In this document: positions 37,215 through 45,118 of the stretch, piece after piece
Position numbering within the stretch: position 1 is the stretch's first letter
Layout of the letters: each line of letters starts with the position of its first letter
NCBI RefSeq assembly: GCF_000023465.1
Contig: NC_014041.1
Span: 4,455,501-4,519,500, forward strand
Source: Zunongwangia profunda SM-A87
Lineage (GTDB): Bacteria; Bacteroidota; Bacteroidia; Flavobacteriales; Flavobacteriaceae
Direction of reading: 5' to 3'
DNA: 64,000 nt
Program-made: the position numbers and the translations under genes
The notes under the pieces: model-generated
Told to the model about the DNA's origin: nothing
Databases searched by the model: none
Seen by the model: only the letters and a program-made list of their open reading frames with translations

Positions 37215-38273
37215 ATGATGTCTTTAAAATCCCTAAAAGCAAGAGAAGATGATTTATCCAGCCCACAACGGCAGCTGGAATTATTGAGTGAAGGTATTTT
37301 TGAAGAAGGAGAACTACCAACATTTAAAGATAAAATTGCCGAAAGTGGTCATTTTCCGCTTAAACCTAAAAAACTGGAAATCTTGCAACTCAATCTTGGT
37401 TACATGTGTAATCAGGTTTGCTCACATTGCCATGTAGATGCCGGGCCGGATCGCAAGGAAATCATGACCAAGGAAACTATGCTGCTGTGTCTGGAGGTGA
37501 TCAAAAATACAGGAGCACATACTTTGGATCTCACAGGGGGCGCGCCAGAAATGAATCCTAATTTTAGATGGTTTGTAGAAGAAGCTTCAAAGGCAGGCAT
37601 TAAAGATTTTATTGTACGATCTAATTTAACTATCATTTTAGCAAATAAAAAATTTCACGATCTCCCTAATTTCTTTAAAAAACATAATGTTCATGTAGTT
37701 TCTTCCTTACCTTTTTACAAACGGGAAAAAACGGACAAACAACGCGGAAATGGAGTTTTCGACAAATCCATAAAAGCACTTCAGCTCTTAAACGAAGTAG
37801 GGTACGCCCAACCGGACAGTGCTCTTAAATTAGATCTTGTCTATAATCCGTCAGGTGCATTTTTACCTACAAACCAGGCCGCAATGGAACATGATTTTAA
37901 AAAAGCGCTAAAAGAGGATTTTAATATCGATTTCAATAATTTGTTTGCGATCACCAATCTTCCTATAAGTCGATTTTTAGAATATTTAATCGCTTCAGAG
38001 AATTATGAAGATTACATGTATTCTTTGGTTGATGCTTATAATCCCGCTGCAGTAGAAAATGTAATGTGTACCAATACTATTTCGATCAGTTGGGATGGAT
38101 GGCTTTACGATTGCGATTTTAACCAAATGCTTGATCTTAAAGTCAATTCTAAAGTAAAGCATATTAATGAGTACAACGAGGATCTGCTTAACGATAGAAA
38201 CATTATCATTTCGCAGCATTGCTACGGATGTACTGCCGGGGCAGGAAGCAGCTGCCAGGGTTCTACTATTTAA
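37215..38273 (+). CDS. arsS: Arsenosugar biosynthesis radical SAM protein ArsS
   Basis: The protein has 352 residues. The radical SAM cluster motif CxxxCxxC is at Cys65, Cys69 and Cys72 in MCNQVCSHCHVDAGPDR, followed by LTGGAPEMNP. The C-terminal region (DUF3641 type) has NTISISWDGWLYDCDFNQML and a second Cys group, HCYGCTAGAGSSCQG, that may bind another cluster. ArsS is proposed to join the 5'-deoxyadenosyl group of SAM to dimethylated arsenic. Length and both Cys regions fit the family. The ATG start is preceded by another in-frame ATG codon pair (MM). Confidence 0.94.
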   Translation: MMSLKSLKAREDDLSSPQRQLELLSEGIFEEGELPTFKDKIAESGHFPLKPKKLEILQLNLGYMCNQVCSHCHVDAGPDRKEIMTKETMLLCLEVIKNTGAHTLDLTGGAPEMNPNFRWFVEEASKAGIKDFIVRSNLTIILANKKFHDLPNFFKKHNVHVVSSLPFYKREKTDKQRGNGVFDKSIKALQLLNEVGYAQPDSALKLDLVYNPSGAFLPTNQAAMEHDFKKALKEDFNIDFNNLFAITNLPISRFLEYLIASENYEDYMYSLVDAYNPAAVENVMCTNTISISWDGWLYDCDFNQMLDLKVNSKVKHINEYNEDLLNDRNIIISQHCYGCTAGAGSSCQGSTI

Positions 38274-38608
38274 GGCTTTTATCCTCAAATCAAGAAAATT
38301 ATCTATGAGCTAGCCCATGAAGCTTTTCGCAGATTTTTTTTACAGGTCGCCCAATCCGGATAGCTATCTGAAAAACACCGTAGCTTTTATTCCCGATTAT
38401 CACGTAAAAAAATAGCAATTTTAAATATCACCATTACAATTGCTTCTTTAAAACAGATTAAAAAGTGACAATAGGAGCTCCTATAAATTTCACACAAAAT
38501 TAAAGGCGATTTTCATATAATCATAGTATCTTGCTGAGACTGTAAAAAAACTGAAGGCTTTTTTTAGCGTATTTATAAATCTAACCTTTATACTTAAAAT
38601 ATTATTTT
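38274..38608. other. 335-base gap within the arsenosugar gene run
   Basis: This is the longest gap between the arsenic genes. It holds a 14-bp perfect palindrome, ATAGGAGCTCCTAT (38471-38484), and a 10-bp one, GATAGCTATC (38359-38368). A 32-codon ORF at 38317-38415 (ATG to TAG) reads MKLFADFFYRSPNPD and onward; its coding status is unsupported. A promoter for the second half of the cluster may lie here, but no clear TAnnTTTG box was seen. Confidence 0.45.
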
Positions 38609-39229
38609 TTGGGAGAAACAATTACTTCAAAAAATTTACTTTTAATCTTTACCCGCAATCCAGAATTTGGCAAAGTAAAAACCAGACTTGCCAGGGATAT
38701 TGGCCATCAGGCGGCATTAGATATTTATAAATTTTTACTCGCACATACGGCGAAGATTTGTACTCCGCTAGATACCGAAAAAGCAGTTTATTATTCTGAG
38801 GAAATACCTAATAACGATCTTTGGAATGCTACAGTTTTTCAGAAGAAAAAACAGATTGGTGAAGATTTAGGCGAGCGTATGCAAAATGCATTTGCCGAAG
38901 GTTTCAATTTAGGATACTCAAAAATTATAATTATAGGATCAGATTTATACGATATCGAGACCAAAGATTTAGAGCAGGCATTTAAAGTATTAAACAATCA
39001 TGAAATAGTTATTGGCCCAGCCGAAGATGGCGGGTATTATTTACTTGGAATGAAACAACTTCACCCAAAACTCTTTAAAAATAAAAACTGGGGTACCGCA
39101 ACGGTACTGCAGGATACAATAAACGAACTTAAAAAATCAAATTATAAATTATTAGAAAAGCGGAATGATGTTGACCTGTATTCAGATATCAAGGATCATC
39201 CTGCTTTTATTCCATTTTTCAAGGTATGA
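38609..39229 (+). CDS. DUF2064/TIGR04282-type arsenosugar biosynthesis transferase
   Basis: The protein has 206 residues. The start appears to be TTG at 38609, because the next Met lies well beyond the nucleotide-sugar loop LLLIFTRNPEFGKVKTRLA. Other conserved parts are GEDLGERMQNAF, IIIGSDLYDIETK and GPAEDGGYYLLGM. These match the DUF2064 glycosyltransferase-A-like family, whose arsenosugar-linked branch is TIGR04282. It is proposed to add a group to the dimethylarsinoyl-ribose. It overlaps the nucleoside phosphorylase gene by 4 bases (ATGA), so the two are translationally coupled. Confidence 0.88.
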   Translation: MGETITSKNLLLIFTRNPEFGKVKTRLARDIGHQAALDIYKFLLAHTAKICTPLDTEKAVYYSEEIPNNDLWNATVFQKKKQIGEDLGERMQNAFAEGFNLGYSKIIIIGSDLYDIETKDLEQAFKVLNNHEIVIGPAEDGGYYLLGMKQLHPKLFKNKNWGTATVLQDTINELKKSNYKLLEKRNDVDLYSDIKDHPAFIPFFKV

Positions 39230-40044
39230 CAATGACAGATGCAATTCAGGAATCCACCGATTATTTAAAATCTAAAGGATTTGAAGCTCCCGAAATCGGA
39301 ATCATTTTAGGAACCGGACTAGGGAAACTGGTGGATGAAATAGATATCGAGCACGAAGCCAGTTATAACCATATTCCTTATTTCCCTACTGCTACTGTAG
39401 AGTTTCATAAAGGAAAATTAATCTACGGTAGTCTGGAAGGAAAAAAAGTAGTGGTAATGCAGGGACGTTTCCACCTTTATGAAGGTTACACCTTACAGGA
39501 TGTCACTTACCCGGTTAGGGTAATGAAGCGACTTGGAATTAAAAAATTACTGGTTTCTAATGCCGCTGGTTCTATTAATCTTGATTATAAAAAAGGCGAA
39601 TTAATGTTAATCGACGATCATCTTAATTTCCAGGGAGGATCACCTTTAGCCTTTAAAGGGGTAGAAAAACTGGGAGAGCGTTTTGTAGATATGTCGCAAC
39701 CTTACGACCCCAAAATGAATGCTACACTAGAAAAGATTGCAAAAAATAACCATATCAATTTACACAAAGGCATCTATGCTTCGGTTTTAGGCCCGCAATT
39801 AGAAACCAGAGCTGAATATCGATTCCTAAAAATAGCAGGAGCCGACGCCGTGGGAATGAGCACCGTTCCTGAGATTATTGTAGCCAACCATTTAAATATT
39901 CCGGTTTCCGCAGTTTCTGTAATTACAGATGAAGGAAATCCGGACGATTTAAAACCGGTAGATATTAGTGAGATTATAGCCATGGCCGAAAAAGCCGAAC
40001 CACAAATGATTGTTCTTTTTAAAGAACTTATCAAAACGCTTTAA
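39226..40044 (+). CDS. Purine-nucleoside phosphorylase
   Basis: The protein has 272 residues. Class II PNP signatures are present: GIILGTGLG (27-35), MQGRFHLYEGY, LLVSNAAG, GPQLETRAEYRF and GADAVGMSTVPE. It splits purine nucleosides with phosphate. Coupling to the DUF2064 gene and placement next to arsM suggest it removes adenine from the arsenic-substituted adenosine made by ArsS, giving the sugar-1-phosphate for the next step. That pathway role is inference from context. It could also be the cell's general salvage enzyme. Confidence 0.93.
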   Translation: MTMTDAIQESTDYLKSKGFEAPEIGIILGTGLGKLVDEIDIEHEASYNHIPYFPTATVEFHKGKLIYGSLEGKKVVVMQGRFHLYEGYTLQDVTYPVRVMKRLGIKKLLVSNAAGSINLDYKKGELMLIDDHLNFQGGSPLAFKGVEKLGERFVDMSQPYDPKMNATLEKIAKNNHINLHKGIYASVLGPQLETRAEYRFLKIAGADAVGMSTVPEIIVANHLNIPVSAVSVITDEGNPDDLKPVDISEIIAMAEKAEPQMIVLFKELIKTL

Positions 40045-40049
40045 TACAT

Positions 40050-41021
40050 ATGAGCAATTATTTAGAAACCACAAAGGATGTTTATAAAGATGCAGCGCTT
40101 ACACCAGATGTTGGGCTTTGCTGCACTACAAATCCTATTTGGGAGTTACCGGGCTTAAAAATACCGAAGATCATGCAAGAAATGAATTACGGTTGCGGCA
40201 GCACGGTTCATGCTCGTGACCTTTCCAATAATCCGCGTATTCTATATGTTGGTGTTGGGGGAGGTATGGAATTATTACAATTCGCTTATTTTTCAAGACA
40301 GCCTTACGGAGTTATAGGCGTGGATGCCGTTGATGAAATGTTGGAAGCTTCCAGAAAAAATTTCAAAATTGCTAAAGAACAAAACGAATGGTTTAACCCA
40401 GATTTTGTGGATTTAAAAAAGGGAGATGCGCTTCATCTCCCGGTAAAAGATAATTCGGTTGATGTAGCCGCACAAAACTGCTTATTCAATATTTTTAAAG
40501 CTGAAGACCTTAAAAGAGCAATAGAAGAAATGTACCGTGTTTTGAAGCCAAATGGTAAACTTGTTATGAGTGATCCTACTTGCGAGCAGCAAATGAATGA
40601 AGAGCTACGAAATGATGAACGATTAAGAGCCTTATGTCTTAGCGGAAGTTTACCAATTAAAGACTACGTAAAAGCACTAACCGATGTTGGTTTTGGCACT
40701 ATAGAGATTAGAGCCAGAAAGCCATACCGGATTCTGGATCCTAAACATTACCCAACTAAGGAATTGATTTATATCGAATCTATAGAAGTAGCGGCTATCA
40801 AAGACCCTATGCCAGAAGATGGTCCTTGCATTTTTACAGGAAAAGCAGCAATCTATTACGGAGAGAGCGACCATTTTGATGACAAAAAAGGACATATTCT
40901 TTTAAAAAATCAGCCTTTAGCGGTTTGTGACAAAACAGCAAAAGCTTTAAAAGATTTGGAACGAGATGATATTTTTATTAGCGAATCTACTTTTCACTAC
41001 GATGGTGGAGGTTGTTGCTAA
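40050..41021 (+). CDS. arsM: Arsenosugar-type arsenic methyltransferase ArsM
   Basis: This 323-residue class I SAM methyltransferase has motif I ILYVGVGGGMELL (64-76), VIGVDAVDEML and EEMYRVLKPNGKLVMSDP. Cysteine pairs stand out: Cys24-Cys25 in GLCCTTNP, Cys49 in YGCGS and a terminal GGGCC (Cys322-Cys323). This layout differs from classical ArsM, where three separated cysteines bind As(III). It fits the shorter-named ArsM-like group that travels with arsS. It would supply dimethylarsenic for ArsS. It starts 5 bases after the phosphorylase gene. Confidence 0.9.
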   Translation: MSNYLETTKDVYKDAALTPDVGLCCTTNPIWELPGLKIPKIMQEMNYGCGSTVHARDLSNNPRILYVGVGGGMELLQFAYFSRQPYGVIGVDAVDEMLEASRKNFKIAKEQNEWFNPDFVDLKKGDALHLPVKDNSVDVAAQNCLFNIFKAEDLKRAIEEMYRVLKPNGKLVMSDPTCEQQMNEELRNDERLRALCLSGSLPIKDYVKALTDVGFGTIEIRARKPYRILDPKHYPTKELIYIESIEVAAIKDPMPEDGPCIFTGKAAIYYGESDHFDDKKGHILLKNQPLAVCDKTAKALKDLERDDIFISESTFHYDGGGCC

Positions 41022-41051
41022 ACACAAAATTTAAACTGAAAATTGCGCAGC

Positions 41052-41861
41052 ATGAAAAATTACATTCTACTTAAGCGAATATTGATTATGGCCATTTTCC
41101 CTATTGGTTTAAGCAGCTGCGCCTTATTTTCAGCGGCAGGATTTTCCAGTAAAGGATTACCACACACCAATGTAAAAGGCGAATTAATTTCAACAATTTC
41201 TAACACTTCAACGAATATTGATCATTCTACCTGGCATAATTTACTACAAAAATATGTGGATGAAAAAGGTATGGTAAATTACAAAGGCTTCAAAAATGAT
41301 CGAAAGGCATTTGATAAATACATAAAAATGCTTTCAGAAAACCGTCCAGATCATACCTGGTCTGTCCAGGAGCAACTATCGTATTATATCAACGCATACA
41401 ACGCCAATACGGTAAAACTTGTTTTGGACAATTATCCCCTTAAATCTGTACAGAGTATCGATGGTGCTACCACCAAAGAATTTGTAAGTATGGGAACCAA
41501 ACAAATTTCACTGGGCGCCTTAGAAAATAGTATTCTAAGAAGAATGAACGAGCCCCGGGTTAATTTTGCCATCTGCAAAGCAGCCATATCCAGCCCAAGA
41601 CTGTTAAATGAAGCTTATACCGCTGATGCTATTAATGAACAACTGGAATATGCTACCCGGTCTTTTATCAATTCGCCTAAAAATATTATCAAACCAGAAT
41701 CGGCTCAGCTTTCCAGACTTTTCGATTGGTACAGTGGTGATTTTACCGGTGGTAGTATCACTATTGGTGAATATATTAATCGCTACAGCGAGGTGAAAAT
41801 GAAAAACTGGAATAACATTTCATTTAAAGAATATAACTGGAATTTGAACGAAAAGCAGTAA
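41052..41861 (+). CDS. DUF547 lipoprotein
   Basis: The ATG at 41052 gives a 269-residue protein with a lipobox (GLSSC). A TTG three codons upstream at 41043 is the alternative. The DUF547 domain is recognisable from YVDEKGMVNYKGFK, QLSYYINAYNANTVKLVLDNYP and MNEPRVNFAICKAA. The family has no proven biochemical role; a His/Cys-containing cleft has suggested a hydrolase or transglutaminase-like fold. It follows arsM by about 30 bases in the same direction. Export of an arsenosugar pathway step to the periplasm would be a hypothesis only. Confidence 0.85.
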   Translation: MKNYILLKRILIMAIFPIGLSSCALFSAAGFSSKGLPHTNVKGELISTISNTSTNIDHSTWHNLLQKYVDEKGMVNYKGFKNDRKAFDKYIKMLSENRPDHTWSVQEQLSYYINAYNANTVKLVLDNYPLKSVQSIDGATTKEFVSMGTKQISLGALENSILRRMNEPRVNFAICKAAISSPRLLNEAYTADAINEQLEYATRSFINSPKNIIKPESAQLSRLFDWYSGDFTGGSITIGEYINRYSEVKMKNWNNISFKEYNWNLNEKQ

Positions 41862-41864
41862 AAT

Positions 41865-42911
41865 CTACTCTAACTTTTCGGAGTACTTGCTGTAATTCGA
41901 CTTTAGGATTTTTTCTGCCATTTTATTTTGTGGGGTAAACTGGTCGTTTTGCTTTCCTCCGGCACGTTCATGATCGTGATGCCATTTCCAAAGAAAACCA
42001 CCGGCAAACCATTTTTCCGGCCAAAACTCATCATAAATCACCTGTAATGCCTTTACCTGTAATTCTTCGTTTAAATATTCTGGAAGCTCATCTCCTCTTC
42101 TTCTAGAGGAAGCCAGCCACGGCTCTTTTGTTGCAAAATCCACATTTCTATACCCATATTCTGTAAACAGCACCTGCTTTTTAGTTGCTGAAGATAAATT
42201 TTGCAGCATTTTTTTATGTGATTCCCACCCCTTACTTAACTCAGCCTCTGTAGGATTTTCTTCTTCACTCACCGGAAAATAAGCATCGACACCAATAAAA
42301 TCGAGTTGATCCCAAAACTGAAATTGGTCAACTTTATCCCAGTTTTCAGCATACGTGATCTTTCCTGAATATACATTGCGCACTTCAGCGATCATCTTTT
42401 GCCAAAATTCAGGTCTTTTTTCAGTAAAATTATAAAGCTCGGTTCCAATACAAAAAAGTGAAATTTGTCTTTGTTCGGCCAGTTCGGCATACAATAAGAT
42501 ATATTCCAGGTAGCTATTTTCAAAAGTTTGCCAATCTTTATCTGATGTCATATTAAGATCGCCGGTAAATTCATCATGCCAAATCCATATTTGAGGTTTA
42601 ATCATCACCTTTAGCCCATTTCTCTGAAGTAACTGAATACTTTGTTGTACACCACCTACCCGTTCTCCCCACCACTGCCGCTTATTATTAAAATGCAACT
42701 CTGGACTTTTTAAATCTTCAAGAAAAGCAAAAGGCATCAAGGCTATAGTATTTGCATTTACATTTTTTAGCGGAAGAATATGCTCGATTTTTAGTGAATC
42801 CCGGGAGGCTACTAAACTTAATCCGTTATACTTTAGCTTCGGAAAATCTGGCTGGTAGCTACAAAAGATAAAAAGCAAGGAAACAATAGCCAACCAAAGT
42901 TTAGATTTCAT
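41865..42911 (-). CDS. GH113-like TIM-barrel lipoprotein
   Basis: The protein has 348 residues and a lipobox at Cys17 (LFIFC). TIM-barrel features match the GH113/GTA-like group: NTIALMPFAF, VMIKPQIWIWHDEF, the acid/base candidate Glu158 in CIGTELYNF and the nucleophile candidate Glu241 in VLFTEYGYR. GLSLV and WWGE loops line the cleft, and FAGGFLWKWHHD ends the barrel. GH113 includes beta-mannanases, but this branch is uncharacterised. It lies in opposite orientation between the DUF547 and FAD oxidoreductase genes, 3 bases from the DUF547 stop. It interrupts an otherwise plus-strand region. Confidence 0.8.
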   Translation of the reverse strand: MKSKLWLAIVSLLFIFCSYQPDFPKLKYNGLSLVASRDSLKIEHILPLKNVNANTIALMPFAFLEDLKSPELHFNNKRQWWGERVGGVQQSIQLLQRNGLKVMIKPQIWIWHDEFTGDLNMTSDKDWQTFENSYLEYILLYAELAEQRQISLFCIGTELYNFTEKRPEFWQKMIAEVRNVYSGKITYAENWDKVDQFQFWDQLDFIGVDAYFPVSEEENPTEAELSKGWESHKKMLQNLSSATKKQVLFTEYGYRNVDFATKEPWLASSRRRGDELPEYLNEELQVKALQVIYDEFWPEKWFAGGFLWKWHHDHERAGGKQNDQFTPQNKMAEKILKSNYSKYSEKLE

Positions 42912-43143
42912 TCAATTCTTTTTAATTTTCGAGTTATAATATAAAGTATATCAGTACTAATATCAATATTCGACAAAAATCTGGTTTGTTTTTAAATCGG
43001 GTTTCTACAATTTTAAGTTAAGATACTTCTTTATTTGCGACTAATTTTAAATATTACCCCGAAATTAGGGCTTGATTAATTAACACCATATTGGTTTTGA
43101 ACCAAATTAAATTTCATTAAAATTATCAAGTAATATCTAAAGC

Positions 43144-44433
43144 ATGGAGCATATTGTTATTTTAGGTAACGGAATTTCTGGAATTACCACGGCTCGCCAC
43201 ATTCGAAAGCGATCTGATAAAAAAATCACCGTAATTTCTGCAGAAAGTGATTACTTTTTCTCGCGTACCGCACTGATGTATGTATACATGGGTCACATGC
43301 AATGGAATCACTTAAAACCATATGAAGATTGGTTTTGGAAGAAAAACCGAATCGATCTAAAAACCGGTTGGGTACAGCAAATCGATTTTGCTCAAAAAAC
43401 ACTTCATTTTAAAAATGGTGAAACGCTTGATTATGATAAACTGGTTTTAGCAACCGGATCTATACCGAACAAATTTGGTTGGGAAGGTGAAAATCTAGAA
43501 GGTGCACAAGGATTAGTTTCTAAACAAGATCTAGAGTTACTGGAAAAAAATACCAAAAACTGTAAAAAAGCAGTTGTTGTAGGTGGCGGACTTATAGGTG
43601 TTGAGCTTGCTGAAATGCTTCGCACTCGTAATATTGCAGTTACGATGTTGGTTCGTGAAAAAGCTTTCTGGCATTCGGTATTACCTTTTGAAAATGCTAA
43701 GATGATTGCTGAACATATCAAATCTCATGGTATTGATTTACGAACAGAAACCGAACTCGATAAAATCATTCCTGATGAAAACGGAAGAGTAAAAGCCATC
43801 ATGACTAAAAGCGGTGAACAAATCGATTGCCAGCTTGTAGGTTTATGCGCCGGTGTTCGACCAAAAATCGATTTTTTAAAAGATTCTGGTTTAGCAATCA
43901 ACAAAGGAATTTTAGTAAACTCTTATTTAGAAACTAATATCCCCAATGTTTACGCTATTGGTGATTGTGCCGAGCAGCAGGAAGCGATTGGCCAGCGAAA
44001 ACCAGTTGAAGCGGTTTGGTATACTGGCAGAATGATGGGCGAAACTCTAGCACTTACACTTACCGGAAAAAAATCTCGATATAATCCGGGAAATTGGTTT
44101 AATTCGGCTAAATTTTTTGATATCGAATATCAAACCTACGGTTGGGTATGGCCAAAACCTAAAGAAAACGAGCAGCATTTTCACTGGCAGCATAAAGATG
44201 GCACTAAAGCGATTACTATAAGTTTCGATAGATATACGAATCAGTTTTTAGGGATAAATACCTTCGGAATTGGAATGCGACATGAAGTTTTAGACCGTTG
44301 GCTTACTGAAAAACGAAAGATCAATTACGTTCTCGCCAATCTAAAACAAGCTAATTTTGATCCTGAATTTTATAATCGGCATGAGGCAACAATTTTCAAA
44401 AGTTTTAAATCAGTTTTAATGAAGCAAGAATAA
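43144..44433 (+). CDS. NAD(P)/FAD-dependent oxidoreductase (nitrite reductase/rubredoxin reductase-like)
   Basis: The protein has 429 residues. The FAD-binding Rossmann motif is at the N-terminus (VILGNGISGITTA, 5-17) and the second dinucleotide motif is AVVVGGGLIGVELAEML (about 144-160). Family landmarks LVLATGS and VYAIGDCAE are present. The last 130 residues include an unusual aromatic-rich extension. Such pyridine-nucleotide disulfide-type flavoproteins transfer electrons from NAD(P)H to Fe-S or rubredoxin partners. The downstream membrane Fe-S protein is a candidate partner. A weak dyad, TTGGTT/AACCAA (43091-43105), lies upstream. Confidence 0.9.
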   Translation: MEHIVILGNGISGITTARHIRKRSDKKITVISAESDYFFSRTALMYVYMGHMQWNHLKPYEDWFWKKNRIDLKTGWVQQIDFAQKTLHFKNGETLDYDKLVLATGSIPNKFGWEGENLEGAQGLVSKQDLELLEKNTKNCKKAVVVGGGLIGVELAEMLRTRNIAVTMLVREKAFWHSVLPFENAKMIAEHIKSHGIDLRTETELDKIIPDENGRVKAIMTKSGEQIDCQLVGLCAGVRPKIDFLKDSGLAINKGILVNSYLETNIPNVYAIGDCAEQQEAIGQRKPVEAVWYTGRMMGETLALTLTGKKSRYNPGNWFNSAKFFDIEYQTYGWVWPKPKENEQHFHWQHKDGTKAITISFDRYTNQFLGINTFGIGMRHEVLDRWLTEKRKINYVLANLKQANFDPEFYNRHEATIFKSFKSVLMKQE

Positions 44434-44449
44434 GACTACGCGGCAAACC

Positions 44450-44482
44450 AAACCTCACAGGTTTCGTAAACCTGTGAGGTTT
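44450..44482. repeat. REP palindrome, copy 1 (upstream of RAYT)
   Basis: AAACCTCACAGGTTT (44450-44464) and its exact complement (44468-44482) flank a CGT loop, giving a 15-bp perfect stem. It ends 17 bases before the RAYT start codon. Two more copies are at 45074-45106 and 47401-47435. Confidence 0.85.
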
Positions 44483-44499
44483 AAAAAACATCGATAAAA

Positions 44500-45066
44500 A
44501 TGAAATATGAGCCATTACAATATAATAAGTTCTACCATATTTATAATAGAGGCAATAATGGTGAAAACATTTTTATTGAAGATAGAAATTACGCATTTTT
44601 CCTTTCATTGATTCAAAAATATATTTTACCAATCTCAGAAGTTCATGCATACTGCTTATTAAAAAATCATTTTCATCTATTAATTAAAACTCTAAACTTT
44701 GAAAATAAGATTCTTTATAAAAGCTTTTCAAATTTATTTAATGCCTATGCTAAAGCTATAAATAAAGCCTACGATAGAAATGGAAGTCTTTTTCAAGACA
44801 GATTTTCTAGAATTCAAATAAAAAATGATGAACACCTAAAACAACTAATTTTATATATTCATCTAAATCCATCACATCATGGGTTTACTACAAACTTTGA
44901 AAATTATAATTACTCTTCGTTTAATGCAATGATGTCTAAAGCAAAGACTCTTTTGAAAAGAGATGATGTTTTAGAACTTTTTGATGATAAATCCAATTTC
45001 AGATATATGCATTACAAACGACAGCAGGAAATCTTTGAGAAAAAGAGCGAATTATATTTAGAATAA
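44500..45066 (+). CDS. REP-associated tyrosine transposase (RAYT, IS200/IS605-like Y1)
   Basis: The protein has 188 residues. The HUH metal-binding motif is His57-Phe-His59 in LLKNHFHLLIKT. The nucleophile candidate is Tyr119 in ILYIHLNPSHHG, the usual RAYT YIHxNP context. The N-terminus YHIYNRGNNGENIF is the standard Y1 start. It is not an ordinary insertion sequence: it is a single intact gene between two related palindromes (ends 44482 and 45074). RAYTs are thought to process REP hairpins. The whole unit sits between the flavoprotein and Fe-S protein genes in the same direction. Confidence 0.92.
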   Translation: MKYEPLQYNKFYHIYNRGNNGENIFIEDRNYAFFLSLIQKYILPISEVHAYCLLKNHFHLLIKTLNFENKILYKSFSNLFNAYAKAINKAYDRNGSLFQDRFSRIQIKNDEHLKQLILYIHLNPSHHGFTTNFENYNYSSFNAMMSKAKTLLKRDDVLELFDDKSNFRYMHYKRQQEIFEKKSELYLE

Positions 45067-45073
45067 AAACTAA

Positions 45074-45106
45074 AGGTCTCACGGGTTTTAAAAACCTGTG
45101 AAGCCT
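45074..45106. repeat. REP palindrome, copy 2 (downstream of RAYT)
   Basis: This is a degenerate version of the same palindrome, with arms AGGTCTCACGGGTTTT and AAAACCTGTGAAGCCT. The three mismatched positions all look like transitions. It begins 7 bases after the RAYT stop codon and ends 12 bases before the Fe-S gene. Confidence 0.75.
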
Positions 45107-45118
45107 AAATAATATAAA

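Noticed and set aside
43091..43105. Operator TTGGTT-TTG-AACCAA ahead of the flavoprotein gene
   Set aside because: Arms are only 6 bp in a very AT-rich region, and no second copy or regulator supports it. Mentioned in the gene entry but not listed as a site.
44450..45106. A conventional IS200/IS605 insertion sequence
   Set aside because: The transposase-like gene has the RAYT signature, there is no TnpB, and the flanking palindromes are REP-like and also occur without the gene at 47401-47435. RAYT with REPs explains it better.
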